A stretch of 9,421 bases of DNA from an uncultured Oxalobacteraceae bacterium (GCA_937996605.1 CALKVB010000281.1:1-9421), one strand, 5' to 3'; positions 1 to 6,796 are shown, counted from the first letter of the stretch. The notes: generated by a model not told the origin, from the letters alone. Numbers and translations are program-made.

Positions 1-126
1 CGCAACTAACTTTCTCCCATAAATCGAGGAATCGGCGCGCGCTTGAAAGCAAATCAAAAGCAGCACGACTACGCTAAGGAAAGAGAAGTTTCCTAACCAT
101 GTTCGTTCAATACGCTGTGTTAGCAT
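1..126 (-). CDS. N-terminal fragment of an exported protein of unknown function (cut by the window edge)
   Basis: Only the first 42 codons lie in the window; reading is open to the left edge. The start is an ATG at 126, preceded by an AAAGGTG Shine-Dalgarno-like sequence about 10 nt upstream. The peptide starts MLTQRIERTW, then has a hydrophobic stretch (about residues 13-27, rich in V and L) and an A-R-A motif at 29-31, which is a plausible signal peptidase I site before DSSIYGRKL. It is therefore probably a Sec-exported periplasmic or outer-membrane protein. It lies 37 bp downstream of the stop of the 125-aa membrane protein on the same strand, so the two may be co-transcribed. The mature sequence visible is too short to assign a family. 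Confidence 0.6.
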   Translation of the reverse strand, partial: MLTQRIERTWLGNFSFLSVVVLLLICFQARADSSIYGRKLVA

Positions 127-163
127 AAAATTTTCACACCTTTAAGAAGAGTGATTCATCAGA

Positions 164-541
164 CTAACGAAAAAAAGCAAGTTTACCGCCACTCAGTCTC
201 CAACTACTCCATAGCGGTAATAGCCACAATGCTGGAACAGTAAATTGGAAACAAAACGCACACACCAAAAATAGTAAGCACAACAAGAATGTGAGGAGAG
301 CGATCTTGCGGCGATACACTGTCGATATCAAGTGAAATATCGCCAACAGCGTCGCGGTCAAAAGGCACACGACACTAATTCCCGCATGTGCATGTCCAAA
401 TTGAATCGATACATCACTTGAAGAAAACGCTGCTGCGAGATCAGCCCAACTCAATTTGGCGGGCGGGTAATACAAATCAAAAGCGACACACAACAACAAC
501 AGCACCGCGGTCAAAGTGCGAAAACGTATAGAGATTTTCAT
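164..541 (-). CDS. Small multi-pass membrane protein, unknown function
   Basis: This is a 125-aa protein that I do not recognise. Hydrophobic segments lie near residues 8-25, 52-74 and 79-98, with a possible fourth around 101-111, so it is a 3- or 4-TM inner-membrane protein. The segment between the first two helices carries FGHAHAG, with two histidines at the entry to the second helix; these could face the periplasm or bind metal, but that is speculation. The N-terminus (MKISIRFR) is positively charged, as expected for a cytoplasmic start. The Shine-Dalgarno sequence is weak: only GGTTAAAA lies upstream. The gene sits between the 159-aa membrane protein (217-bp gap) and the exported fragment at the left edge (37-bp gap), all on the minus strand. 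It probably shares a transcript with the left-edge gene. Confidence 0.6.
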   Translation of the reverse strand: MKISIRFRTLTAVLLLLCVAFDLYYPPAKLSWADLAAAFSSSDVSIQFGHAHAGISVVCLLTATLLAIFHLISTVYRRKIALLTFLLCLLFLVCAFCFQFTVPALWLLPLWSSWRLSGGKLAFFR

Positions 542-758
542 CAGTTTGTTTTTTTAACCAAAATGGATCGGCATCTCTTCAACCAAAGCACGACTTTCGT
601 GGTGAATCAAGCAAATCGCTGCTGAAAGCAAGCTTCTTGGACTCACAACAAAATCATATATCTAATCGTTTAACGGCACTCTGGCAGTGCGATCCCGCTT
701 GCGTATAGTGATACTGGACTTCGCGTTCGACTAGCTTAATCCGATGCCGATAGCTGAA

Positions 759-1238
759 CTAGTTGCGTTGGCGACGTAACTGCAGGACCACAACCAACAT
801 CGCTGCAAGGCTGGCAATCAGAGCGGCGATCGCGATCATATTCAAATTTAATTGACGCAAACTCAGGGGTCTTGCCAACTCTGACTCAATCACGTATTCA
901 GCATACCAACGTTGCATACCATCACGCAATTCAAGCTCAATCTTGCCGTCTTTGATCGGTCTAAGAAAGAATGTACGTCCATCAGCGAGCGAAAAAATAC
1001 CATTTGAGGCATTTGCGATTAAACGACCGCGATACTGATCAGCTTTCTTTGAATACTGGTGCCATTCAATAATCGCCGGATTACCACCATCAATCGCTGC
1101 CACTGGAAAACGTAAATTGATGACGCTGTTCACCTTGTATTGTTCGGCATTAAAATGAAAAAACTGCGCTGCCAAACTAATACTGAAAACAATAATAAAA
1201 CTCAACAAGATTGGAAGCCGCTTGAACGCTTGACTCAT
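759..1238 (-). CDS. Bitopic/two-TM membrane protein with a periplasmic beta-rich domain, unknown function
   Basis: The 159-aa product has one hydrophobic helix near residues 8-27 (LPILLSFIIVFSISLAAQFF) and another near 131-152, followed by the basic tail LRRQRN. By the positive-inside rule both termini are cytoplasmic and residues of about 28-130 form a periplasmic loop domain. That domain looks beta-rich, with alternating short polar and aromatic strands and several G-D-G and D-G turns (for example around SLADGRTFF and IKDGKIELEL). I recognise no catalytic motif or family. The first helix could also be a signal peptide, with A-A-Q at residues 23-25. The Shine-Dalgarno sequence is weak (GAAAG). 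The 143-bp upstream gap contains GCAGCAG/CTGCTGC arms 24 nt apart, which could fold in the leader RNA. Confidence 0.6.
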   Translation of the reverse strand: MSQAFKRLPILLSFIIVFSISLAAQFFHFNAEQYKVNSVINLRFPVAAIDGGNPAIIEWHQYSKKADQYRGRLIANASNGIFSLADGRTFFLRPIKDGKIELELRDGMQRWYAEYVIESELARPLSLRQLNLNMIAIAALIASLAAMLVVVLQLRRQRN

Positions 1239-1381
1239 ACTTTACTTTCGAAATTAAAATGGGCTCTCGAGATTTGCAGCAGCGTTAGCAAAGCGCCATG
1301 ATTGATCTGCTGCTTAAGTCCGAAATATTACCAGATAAGCTCATAATCACCCTACTCTAGCCTGTTTCGTGAGGCGGGATG

Positions 1382-1900
1382 TTACGCCAATACCACTGCC
1401 ATGAAGTGCGCTCCTTCGCCATAAGTACTTATTTTGTTGGCGAGATCGACATTGACTTGAACTGGAGCAAATCCATGCCTCGCCCAAAATTGCTTCGATT
1501 CTTGTACCGCGACCAAGCAACATTGTGTAAAACCGAACTCTTTTGCCTTTGCAAAAGCCACTTTGACTAAGCGATCACCCAATTGATGTCCCCGTGCCTT
1601 AGGATGCACCGACAAATCATGGAGGTATAAGCAATTGGCTTGCGAAGGCAAATTGCAATCGAGTTGATCGAGTGCCGGTGGCTGATGTGACACCCAAGGA
1701 ACTGCAAACAAGTAAGACACCACACTATTATCGTCGGCTACAATCACAAAACAGCTAGCGGGCGAAGCATGAAACTTCGCCAGTAAAGATGCACGTTGCT
1801 CCGGTAAGCCGCCGCTAAAACACAAGGACTGGATTTCCATAATCGAATCGAAATCGGTCAACTCCATTGAACGCACAGTAAACTTCATCTCAAACGCCAT
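1382..1900 (-). CDS. GNAT-family N-acetyltransferase
   Basis: This is a cytoplasmic GCN5-related acetyltransferase that would move an acetyl group from acetyl-CoA to an amine; the substrate cannot be read from the sequence. Counting from the ATG at 1900, the acetyl-CoA pyrophosphate-binding motif A is near residues 95-112 (LSVHPKARGHQLGDRLV, an R-G-H-Q-L-G version of the Q/RxxGxG/A loop). Motif B is near 130-147 (ESKQFWARHGFAPV). A C-terminal YGEGAHFM segment is typical of this GNAT group. In frame, codon 1 could be TTG at 1906, ATG at 1900 or ATG at 1888. I favour 1900 because GGTGA lies 9 nt upstream; 1888 (MKFTVRSM) is also credible, with GGATGG 8 nt upstream. The gene begins 25 bp after the stop of the preceding GNAT, so the pair is probably one operon. 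The two proteins are not close paralogues. Confidence 0.88.
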   Translation of the reverse strand: MAFEMKFTVRSMELTDFDSIMEIQSLCFSGGLPEQRASLLAKFHASPASCFVIVADDNSVVSYLFAVPWVSHQPPALDQLDCNLPSQANCLYLHDLSVHPKARGHQLGDRLVKVAFAKAKEFGFTQCCLVAVQESKQFWARHGFAPVQVNVDLANKISTYGEGAHFMAVVLA

Positions 1901-1925
1901 CCACAATTTTCACCATAACCAAGAA

Positions 1926-2495
1926 TTACACCAGTTTAAGGCGATACCGTAAGCTTGTCTGTTCCGCCAACTGCAATTCACCATCACTTTGCATACCTAG
2001 TTTTTCAAGTACACGCAAAGATGCAGAATTCTGTGGGTGAACCAAAGCAAATACAGTATCCACTTGGGTTTCGCGTCTCATCCAAGTGAGACAAGCCTCA
2101 GTAAACTCGGTGGCGAAACCACTGCCCCACGCATCAGGAAAAAAACGATACCAAAGATTCGGCAAGCTTTGTCCATCAAAATTACGCATACTAACTCCAC
2201 CTACCCCAATCGGCTTTGGCCTATCTCCTTTGACTTCAATTAGCCAAGGGCCAAATCCGTGGTGGTCCCAATGCAAACGCCATTGATACAGCATAGTACG
2301 GATAGCCTCTGGGCCATTATGATTAATGTTTGGGCTAAATTGCCCGGTACGGGTATCTGCGTACAATGCCTGTAGCAAATCGGTATCTGCTTCTAATGGC
2401 AAACGACAATAGCATCGCTTCGTTTCTAAATTCTTTGTTTCTAAGTTCATTGTTTCTAAATTCATTGTTTCTAAATTCATTGTTTCTAAATTCAT
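1926..2495 (-). CDS. GNAT-family N-acetyltransferase (Acetyltransf_3/RimJ-RimL-like) with repeated N-terminal NLETM tail
   Basis: The protein core matches the RimJ/RimL-type GNAT fold. Counting from the ATG at 2495, it runs from an opening beta strand (about residue 28, CYCRLPLEADTDLL), through motif A near 119-133 (PDAWGSGFATEFTEA, the CoA loop), to motif B near 151-168 (HPQNSASLRVLEKLGM). It would acetylate a protein N-terminus or a small amine using acetyl-CoA. The first 25 residues are five copies of a pentapeptide, MNLET four times and then KNLET, encoded by a perfect-phase 15-bp repeat. Reading is open further upstream to a TTG at 2525, but 2495 is the first ATG. Because ATGs also occur at 2480, 2465 and 2450, the true start is uncertain. 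No strong Shine-Dalgarno sequence precedes 2495. It is divergent from the S9 peptidase gene and probably the first gene of a two-GNAT operon. Confidence 0.82.
   Translation of the reverse strand: MNLETMNLETMNLETMNLETKNLETKRCYCRLPLEADTDLLQALYADTRTGQFSPNINHNGPEAIRTMLYQWRLHWDHHGFGPWLIEVKGDRPKPIGVGGVSMRNFDGQSLPNLWYRFFPDAWGSGFATEFTEACLTWMRRETQVDTVFALVHPQNSASLRVLEKLGMQSDGELQLAEQTSLRYRLKLV
2421..2495 (-). repeat. Tandem 15-bp repeat (5 units) that repeats a start codon in frame
   Basis: Five head-to-tail 15-nt units read ATGAATTTAGAAACA on the minus strand. Units at 2495-2481, 2480-2466 and 2465-2451 are identical. The unit at 2450-2436 has one change (AAT to AAC, synonymous). The unit at 2435-2421 begins AAG instead of ATG and ends ACG. 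Because the unit is five codons long, gain or loss of a copy keeps the GNAT reading frame and changes only the tail length and the number of candidate start codons. The near identity of the units suggests recent slipped-strand expansion. Confidence 0.95.
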
Positions 2496-2549
2496 CGATA
2501 ACACGACCGATTCACTTTTTTTCAAAGCTTGTTTTCTCTAATCAGCACC

Positions 2550-2599
2550 AATCGATCAGTACCACTCAATTAATACGAATCATTTAGTACGGATCGATT
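2550..2599. promoter_or_regulatory. Interrupted inverted repeat in the divergent GNAT/S9-peptidase promoter region
   Basis: Arm 1 at 2550-2562 (AATCGATCAGTAC) and arm 2 at 2587-2599 (GTACGGATCGATT) are inverted copies matching at 12 of 13 positions, separated by 24 nt of AT-rich sequence. Each arm also contains the small palindrome ATCGAT. The arms are centred 37 bp apart, between three and four helical turns. Arm 2 overlaps the predicted -35 and spacer of the S9 peptidase promoter. This arrangement fits a paired operator for a dimeric regulator controlling one or both divergent genes, but a chance or hairpin role cannot be excluded. Confidence 0.5.
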
Positions 2600-2610
2600 A
2601 GCGCTACAAT
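2583..2610 (+). promoter_or_regulatory. Candidate sigma-70 promoter of the S9 peptidase gene
   Basis: A good -10 hexamer, TACAAT, lies at 2605-2610. With a 16-nt spacer the -35 would be TTTAGT at 2583-2588, a poor match to TTGACA, so activation by a bound regulator is plausible. The predicted leader is about 70 nt long. GGGA at about 2675 is far (about 12 nt) from the ATG at 2690, so the ribosome site is weak. Confidence 0.4.
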
Positions 2611-2689
2611 AATCAAATCTCTATCCGAGATATTCAACCCAAAACCTGCTCCATCGAAATAAGACAAACAAACGGGATTTCACATCATC

Positions 2690-5116
2690 ATGAAGCACAC
2701 AAGACACTTACTCACTATCGCCCTTAGCATTGCCTGTATTGGTCTAAGTCATGCTGCTTACGCGCAGGAAAACCTCAGCTATCAAACGCCACCAAAATCT
2801 ATCTTAGACCTTGCTGATGCGGTACGCGCGCCGTCAGTGCAGATCGATAGCAAAATGGATTACATGCTACTGAGCTATCGCAATACATTCAAGACACTAG
2901 CTGAGCTAAATCAAAGCGAATTACGACTTGCTGGCTTGCGCATCAATCCCGTCACCAACATCTCGAGTTCGATGACTTATATCAACAATTTAAAACTACG
3001 TAAAGTAAATGACGATAAAGAAATCGCGATTAAAGATCTGCCCAAAAACCCATTGATCGCAAATATCAGTTGGTCACCAGATGAGAAAAAAATTGCCTTC
3101 ACCAATACAACCGATAAAGGCGTTGAATTGTGGCTGATTGATGTTGTCGGTGCGAAAGCAAAAAAATTATCCGCGGCTAATTTGAATGCCAATTTGGGCT
3201 CCCCATTTATGTGGTTCAAAGACAGTGAGAGTTTATTACTTAAGGTCCTCCCGAAATCTCGCCCCGCTCTACTCGACGCCAGTAAAGACTTACCGACAGG
3301 CCCAATCACATCAAATTCTTCTGGTACAGCCTCGCAAAATCGAACTTATCCTGACCTCTTAAAAAATCAAAATGATGAAGCTAACTTTGTCACTGTAATT
3401 ACTTCGGAATTACAAAAGCTAGATCTCAATGGTAAAGCTAGCCTTTTCAAAAAAGCAGATATGTATGCCGACGAGAGTTTCTCGCCGGACGGAAAATATC
3501 TAATCTTGAGTACGATACAAAAACCATTTTCGTATATCGTTCCTTACGTTCGCTTTCCAAGCAAATCAGTGGTTTACGATCTCAGTGGAAAAGCAATCAA
3601 AACGGTCAATGAAGTTCCCTTAACAGAAACCATGCCCAAAGGCTTTAGCGCAACGCGTAGCGGAAAACGTAACCTTGCCTGGCGTGCCGATAAAGCCGCA
3701 AGTTTGACTTATGTTGTCGCACTCGACGATGGCGATCCTGCGAAGAAGGTCGAATTTCGTGACGAAGTATTTCAATGGGATGCTCCATTTGATAAGAGCC
3801 CCGTATCGCTAATAAAAACTAAACAGCGATTTGGTGGTATTACTTGGGGCAACGATACACTCGCCGTTGTCTATGATAATTGGTATGACAGCCGTAGCGA
3901 AGCTACCTATTTCTTCAATCCATCCACACCAGGTGCAAAAACGCGTTTGGTATTTGAACGTAATTCACAGGATATCTACAGTGACCCTGGGCGCTTTGAG
4001 ACCAAACGCAATCAGTTCCAACGTCGCACTTTGGTGATTGAAGATGGTCAACTATTCTTACTTGGCGCAGGCCATAGTAAAAAAGGACAATTCCCATTCA
4101 TCGACAGCTTAAACACCGAATCTCTCACTAAGCATAGACTCTATCAATCAAGTTTTACTGACAAAATCGAAAATCTCATCGCCATAGAAGACTCGAAAAA
4201 AGGTGATGTTTTGGTACAGATTCAATCGAAAACTGAATATCCAAACTATTTTATACGCAACCTAAAATCAGGCGCCTTAGCACCAATCACGCAGTTCAAG
4301 AATCCGTATGAAGGTTTAAAAGACGTCTCTAAAGAAGTCATCAAGTATCAACGTAAAGATGGTGTTGAGCTGTCAGGTACTTTGTATTTACCCGCTGACT
4401 ACGACAAGAGCAAGAAAGAAAAATTGCCACTGTTAATTTGGGCCTACCCCGCTGAATACAAAGATAAAAATTCAGCCGGTCAAAGCACACACAACCCGAA
4501 CGCATTCACTGCACCGAACTACGGCTCGTTCATCTATTGGGCAACACGTGGTTACGCTGTATTAGATGACGCGGCCTTCCCTATCATTGGCGAAGGCGCG
4601 ACAGAACCAAACGATAACTTTGTACCTCAACTGCTCGACAATGCCGAAGCCGCTATTGATGCTGTCGATAAGCTCGGTTATATCGATCGTCAAAAAGTTG
4701 CTGTAGGTGGTCATTCCTACGGTGCGTTCATGACTGCGAATCTCTTAACCCACTCGAAATTGTTCGCCTGCGGCATTGCACGCAGCGGCGCCTATAACCG
4801 CACCCTCACACCGTTTGGTTTTCAAAGTGAACAACGCAATTACTGGGAATCGCCTGAGGTTTACACCAAAATGTCGCCCTTCATGAATGCCGATAAGATG
4901 AAGACTCCGATTTTGTTAGTACACGGCGAAGCAGACAATAACCCAGGCACCTTCACGCTGCAAACTGAGCGCTACTTCCAAGCGCTTAAAGGCCTTGGCG
5001 CTCCCGCTCGTATGGTGATCTTGCCAAAAGAAAGCCATGGTTATGCAGCACGTGAAAACATCCTGCACCTGTTATGGGAACAAGATCAATTTTTGGAAAA
5101 GTGCTTAAAGAAATAA
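2690..5116 (+). CDS. Secreted S9-family serine peptidase, glutamyl-endopeptidase-like (S9D)
   Basis: This 808-aa protein is a prolyl-oligopeptidase-clan serine peptidase that probably acts in the periplasm. A Sec signal peptide covers about residues 1-25 (hydrophobic core LLTIALSIACIGLS, cleavage after AYA). The middle region is a beta-propeller-like domain with WD/TolB-type strands, for example ISWSPDEKK near 126 and SFSPDGKY near 263. The C-terminal alpha/beta-hydrolase domain starts near residue 550. The triad is complete: Ser676 in GGHSYG, Asp749 in HGEADNN and His783 in ESHGY. The segment RSGAYNRTLTPFGFQ after the nucleophile and the sequence around the Asp and His closely resemble, from memory, plant chloroplast glutamyl endopeptidase, so cleavage after Glu is a reasonable inference. 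A plain dipeptidyl or oligopeptidase activity is the alternative. The full length fits the family and there are no frameshifts. It has its own promoter region and a hairpin after the stop, so it is probably monocistronic. Confidence 0.93.
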   Translation: MKHTRHLLTIALSIACIGLSHAAYAQENLSYQTPPKSILDLADAVRAPSVQIDSKMDYMLLSYRNTFKTLAELNQSELRLAGLRINPVTNISSSMTYINNLKLRKVNDDKEIAIKDLPKNPLIANISWSPDEKKIAFTNTTDKGVELWLIDVVGAKAKKLSAANLNANLGSPFMWFKDSESLLLKVLPKSRPALLDASKDLPTGPITSNSSGTASQNRTYPDLLKNQNDEANFVTVITSELQKLDLNGKASLFKKADMYADESFSPDGKYLILSTIQKPFSYIVPYVRFPSKSVVYDLSGKAIKTVNEVPLTETMPKGFSATRSGKRNLAWRADKAASLTYVVALDDGDPAKKVEFRDEVFQWDAPFDKSPVSLIKTKQRFGGITWGNDTLAVVYDNWYDSRSEATYFFNPSTPGAKTRLVFERNSQDIYSDPGRFETKRNQFQRRTLVIEDGQLFLLGAGHSKKGQFPFIDSLNTESLTKHRLYQSSFTDKIENLIAIEDSKKGDVLVQIQSKTEYPNYFIRNLKSGALAPITQFKNPYEGLKDVSKEVIKYQRKDGVELSGTLYLPADYDKSKKEKLPLLIWAYPAEYKDKNSAGQSTHNPNAFTAPNYGSFIYWATRGYAVLDDAAFPIIGEGATEPNDNFVPQLLDNAEAAIDAVDKLGYIDRQKVAVGGHSYGAFMTANLLTHSKLFACGIARSGAYNRTLTPFGFQSEQRNYWESPEVYTKMSPFMNADKMKTPILLVHGEADNNPGTFTLQTERYFQALKGLGAPARMVILPKESHGYAARENILHLLWEQDQFLEKCLKK

Positions 5117-5156
5117 GTGTAGTGCTTACACCATAGCGATATCACAACAAGAACTC

Positions 5157-5197
5157 CGACGAAGGCGTTATCAGTAATACTAGCAACGCCTTCGTTG
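5157..5197 (+). terminator. Long hairpin downstream of the S9 peptidase gene (probable terminator)
   Basis: Arms at 5159-5169 (ACGAAGGCGTT) and 5185-5195 (AACGCCTTCGT) are perfectly complementary over 11 bp. One G-U and one C-G pair extend the stem to 13 bp, with a 15-nt loop. It begins 40 nt after the peptidase stop. No proper U-tract follows (TGTCTCAT), so it may act as an mRNA 3' stabiliser or a weak or factor-dependent terminator rather than a classical intrinsic one. Confidence 0.6.
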
Positions 5198-5216
5198 TCT
5201 CATATCAAAGCTTTAG

Positions 5217-5247
5217 TTGACAGAATTCTTGGCGCGTATGGTATTCG
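5217..5247 (+). promoter_or_regulatory. Candidate promoter of the solute-binding-protein gene
   Basis: A perfect -35 hexamer, TTGACA, is at 5217-5222. The best -10 is TATTCG at 5242-5247 with an extended TG element at 5239-5240, but the spacer of 19 nt is long and the hexamer is poor. The position, between the peptidase hairpin and the next start, supports a separate transcript. Confidence 0.35.
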
Positions 5248-5297
5248 TGCGGTAGACTCAGACAAAGATAGTCAAACTTGGCACGCAATGGTTGAAT

Positions 5298-6197
5298 ATG
5301 TCTGATCAAAAAAAGATTTCTCTCTCGCTACCTAGGCGCAAAAAAATAGGCGCCCTCGGCATTATTCTGTGCCTCAACTTCGGCATTAGCAACTCAACGC
5401 AGGCACAATCTACGCCGATTCGAATTCAAGACCTCGAGCGAACCAATGATCCGATTGCAACTTATATCGTAGAACTGTTACGCCTTGCGATCAAGAAAAG
5501 TGGTGGCGATTACGTTATCGTTAAATCCACTGAAGCTACGGTGCCGCAAGCAAGGCAAATCTTCGATCTATCGCAGAATCAAGGCAAGCTAGATCTGATT
5601 TGGACCATGACGAGTGACGAAAGAGAAAAACAAATTCGTGCCATCAAGATTCCTATCGATAAGGGATTTTTCGGCTGGCGCATTCCCTTCATCCACGAAG
5701 ATAAGCCCGAGCTATTAAAGAACGCGACCAGCATCAGAGAACTCGCAAAGTTTAGAGCAGGGCAAGGTACGCAGTGGCCAGACACTGATATTCTTAAGCA
5801 CAATGGTTTACCGGTAGTGACGGGCAGTGATGAATCATTGGCGAATATGTTACGTGCCAAACGGTTTGACTATTTCCCACGTCCGATCATCGCGATTTGG
5901 AACGAACAAAAGAATGTCGAATATCGCCATTTCGTGATCGACAAGACCTTCGTTCTGCACTATCCCACAGCCTTCTATTTTTTTGTCTCACCGCAACAAA
6001 CTAAGTTAGCAGAGGATTTAACACGCGGTTTGGAACGGGCGGTCGAAGATGGTAGTTTTGATCGGACTTTCAACAAATACTTTGCCGAATTTATTCGCAA
6101 TGCCGATCTCAAACATCGCTACGTATTCGAACTCAAGAACCCTTTGATTAAAGATGGCTCTTTGCCACAGAATCCTAAGTATTGGTTTAAGCCATGA
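5298..6197 (+). CDS. Periplasmic solute-binding-like protein (SBP_bac_3 fold), orphan
   Basis: This is an exported protein of about 299 aa resembling the amino-acid-type periplasmic binding proteins. A basic N-terminus (LPRRKKIG) leads to a hydrophobic core (about residues 18-30) and a likely cleavage after TQAQ near 37. The RR pair is not a convincing Tat motif. The mature part has the two-lobe pattern: an N-terminal lobe with a DLIWTMTSDERE segment (about 98-109) followed by PIDKGFFGWRI, a central lobe with TGSDESLANMLRAKRFDYFPR (about 176-196; the run around the second hinge), and the closing LERAVEDGSFDRTFNKYF helix typical of the family. No permease or ATPase genes flank it, so a ligand-sensing or non-transport role is possible. 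Reading is open to a TTG at 5292; I prefer the ATG at 5298, though no clear Shine-Dalgarno sequence precedes either. Its stop lies 3 bp from the convergent GNAT stop. Confidence 0.8.
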   Translation: MSDQKKISLSLPRRKKIGALGIILCLNFGISNSTQAQSTPIRIQDLERTNDPIATYIVELLRLAIKKSGGDYVIVKSTEATVPQARQIFDLSQNQGKLDLIWTMTSDEREKQIRAIKIPIDKGFFGWRIPFIHEDKPELLKNATSIRELAKFRAGQGTQWPDTDILKHNGLPVVTGSDESLANMLRAKRFDYFPRPIIAIWNEQKNVEYRHFVIDKTFVLHYPTAFYFFVSPQQTKLAEDLTRGLERAVEDGSFDRTFNKYFAEFIRNADLKHRYVFELKNPLIKDGSLPQNPKYWFKP

Positions 6198-6200
6198 ATG

Positions 6201-6716
6201 CTAGGACTGCAGATTGATCTCGTATAATTTTAAATAACGATCGCCATCAGGATGCAAAATATTTTCTTTAAAATGCATTCCTAGTTTCTCAAGCAGTGAA
6301 GACGAACGGGCATTATCGACTCGCGTCGTCGCAAGTACCTTACCAAGTTGTAGAGTCCCTCGAGCGACATCTAAACAAGCCGCGGCCGCTTCAAATGCAT
6401 AGCCAGAGCCAGCATATTCCGAGAGTAAAGCAAAGCCAATATCCGGAGCATCAAGATAATCTCTTTGCGCAAAACCACACATCCCAATTGCAGTATTGGT
6501 CTCAATTAATTCCAATAAATAAAAACCATAACCCAAACGTTGATAGTTTTGAATTGCACCGTTCAACAAATATTGACGTGCTTGCTCCTCGTCATACACC
6601 CCACGATCACCAATATAACGAAGCCAACCGGGATCATTCAATAAGCTCAACATAAAAGCGGCATCTTCTTCACGAAAATATCGACCGCGTATGCGCTCTG
6701 TTTCGAAAACTTTCAT
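6201..6716 (-). CDS. GNAT-family N-acetyltransferase (RimJ/RimL-like)
   Basis: This 171-aa cytoplasmic acetyltransferase of the Acetyltransf_3 type opens with FETERIRGRYFREED, the usual beta1/alpha1 start of the RimJ/RimL group. Motif A lies near residues 93-115 (IGFALLSEYAGSGYAFEAA, the acetyl-CoA loop), and motif B near 129-147 (TTRVDNARSSSLLEKLGM). The length is normal and no motif is missing. It would acetylate an amine on a protein or small molecule; the sequence does not tell which. It is transcribed toward, and ends 3 bp from, the solute-binding gene. Upstream, a TATACT hexamer at 6753-6748 is a possible -10, with no good -35. The intrinsic terminator at 6761-6796 separates it from the DUF3016 gene, so it is likely a single-gene unit. 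The Shine-Dalgarno sequence before the ATG is weak. Confidence 0.9.
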   Translation of the reverse strand: MKVFETERIRGRYFREEDAAFMLSLLNDPGWLRYIGDRGVYDEEQARQYLLNGAIQNYQRLGYGFYLLELIETNTAIGMCGFAQRDYLDAPDIGFALLSEYAGSGYAFEAAAACLDVARGTLQLGKVLATTRVDNARSSSLLEKLGMHFKENILHPDGDRYLKLYEINLQS

Positions 6717-6760
6717 TGATGTTGATTGAAAAAGTTAAGCAAGCTCTAGTATAAGGCCGA

Positions 6761-6796
6761 AACGAAAAATGCAGAGCCAAAACTCACTCTGCATTT
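6761..6796 (-). terminator. Intrinsic terminator of the DUF3016-like gene
   Basis: On the minus strand the transcript folds AAATGCAGAG (6796-6787) against CTCTGCATTT (6776-6767), a perfect 10-bp stem with a 10-nt loop. It runs directly into a T-rich tail (ATTTTTCGTTT). It sits about 40 nt after the TAA at 6838, the classic layout of a Rho-independent terminator. Confidence 0.88.

Noticed and set aside
674..692. A small hairpin, GCACT-CTGGC-AGTGC, after the 159-aa membrane protein gene
   Set aside because: The stem is only 5 bp and no T-run follows in the minus direction, so I do not call it a terminator.
542..758. The 217-bp gap, examined for a small gene or RNA
   Set aside because: Only a 20-codon plus-strand frame and weak hexamers (such as TATGAT) are present; nothing is supportable.
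2366..2587. A plus-strand open frame with repeated LFLNS units
   Set aside because: The repeats are just the opposite-strand reading of the ATGAATTTAGAAACA array of the GNAT gene.
5288..5305. A five-codon reading frame (MVEYV) overlapping the start of the solute-binding gene
   Set aside because: It has no ribosome site and no regulatory codon pattern, and such tiny overlaps are common by chance.
5325..5350. A possible Tat signal (PRRKKIG) in the solute-binding protein
   Set aside because: The residues after RR do not fit the SRRxFLK consensus, and the rest looks like an ordinary Sec signal.
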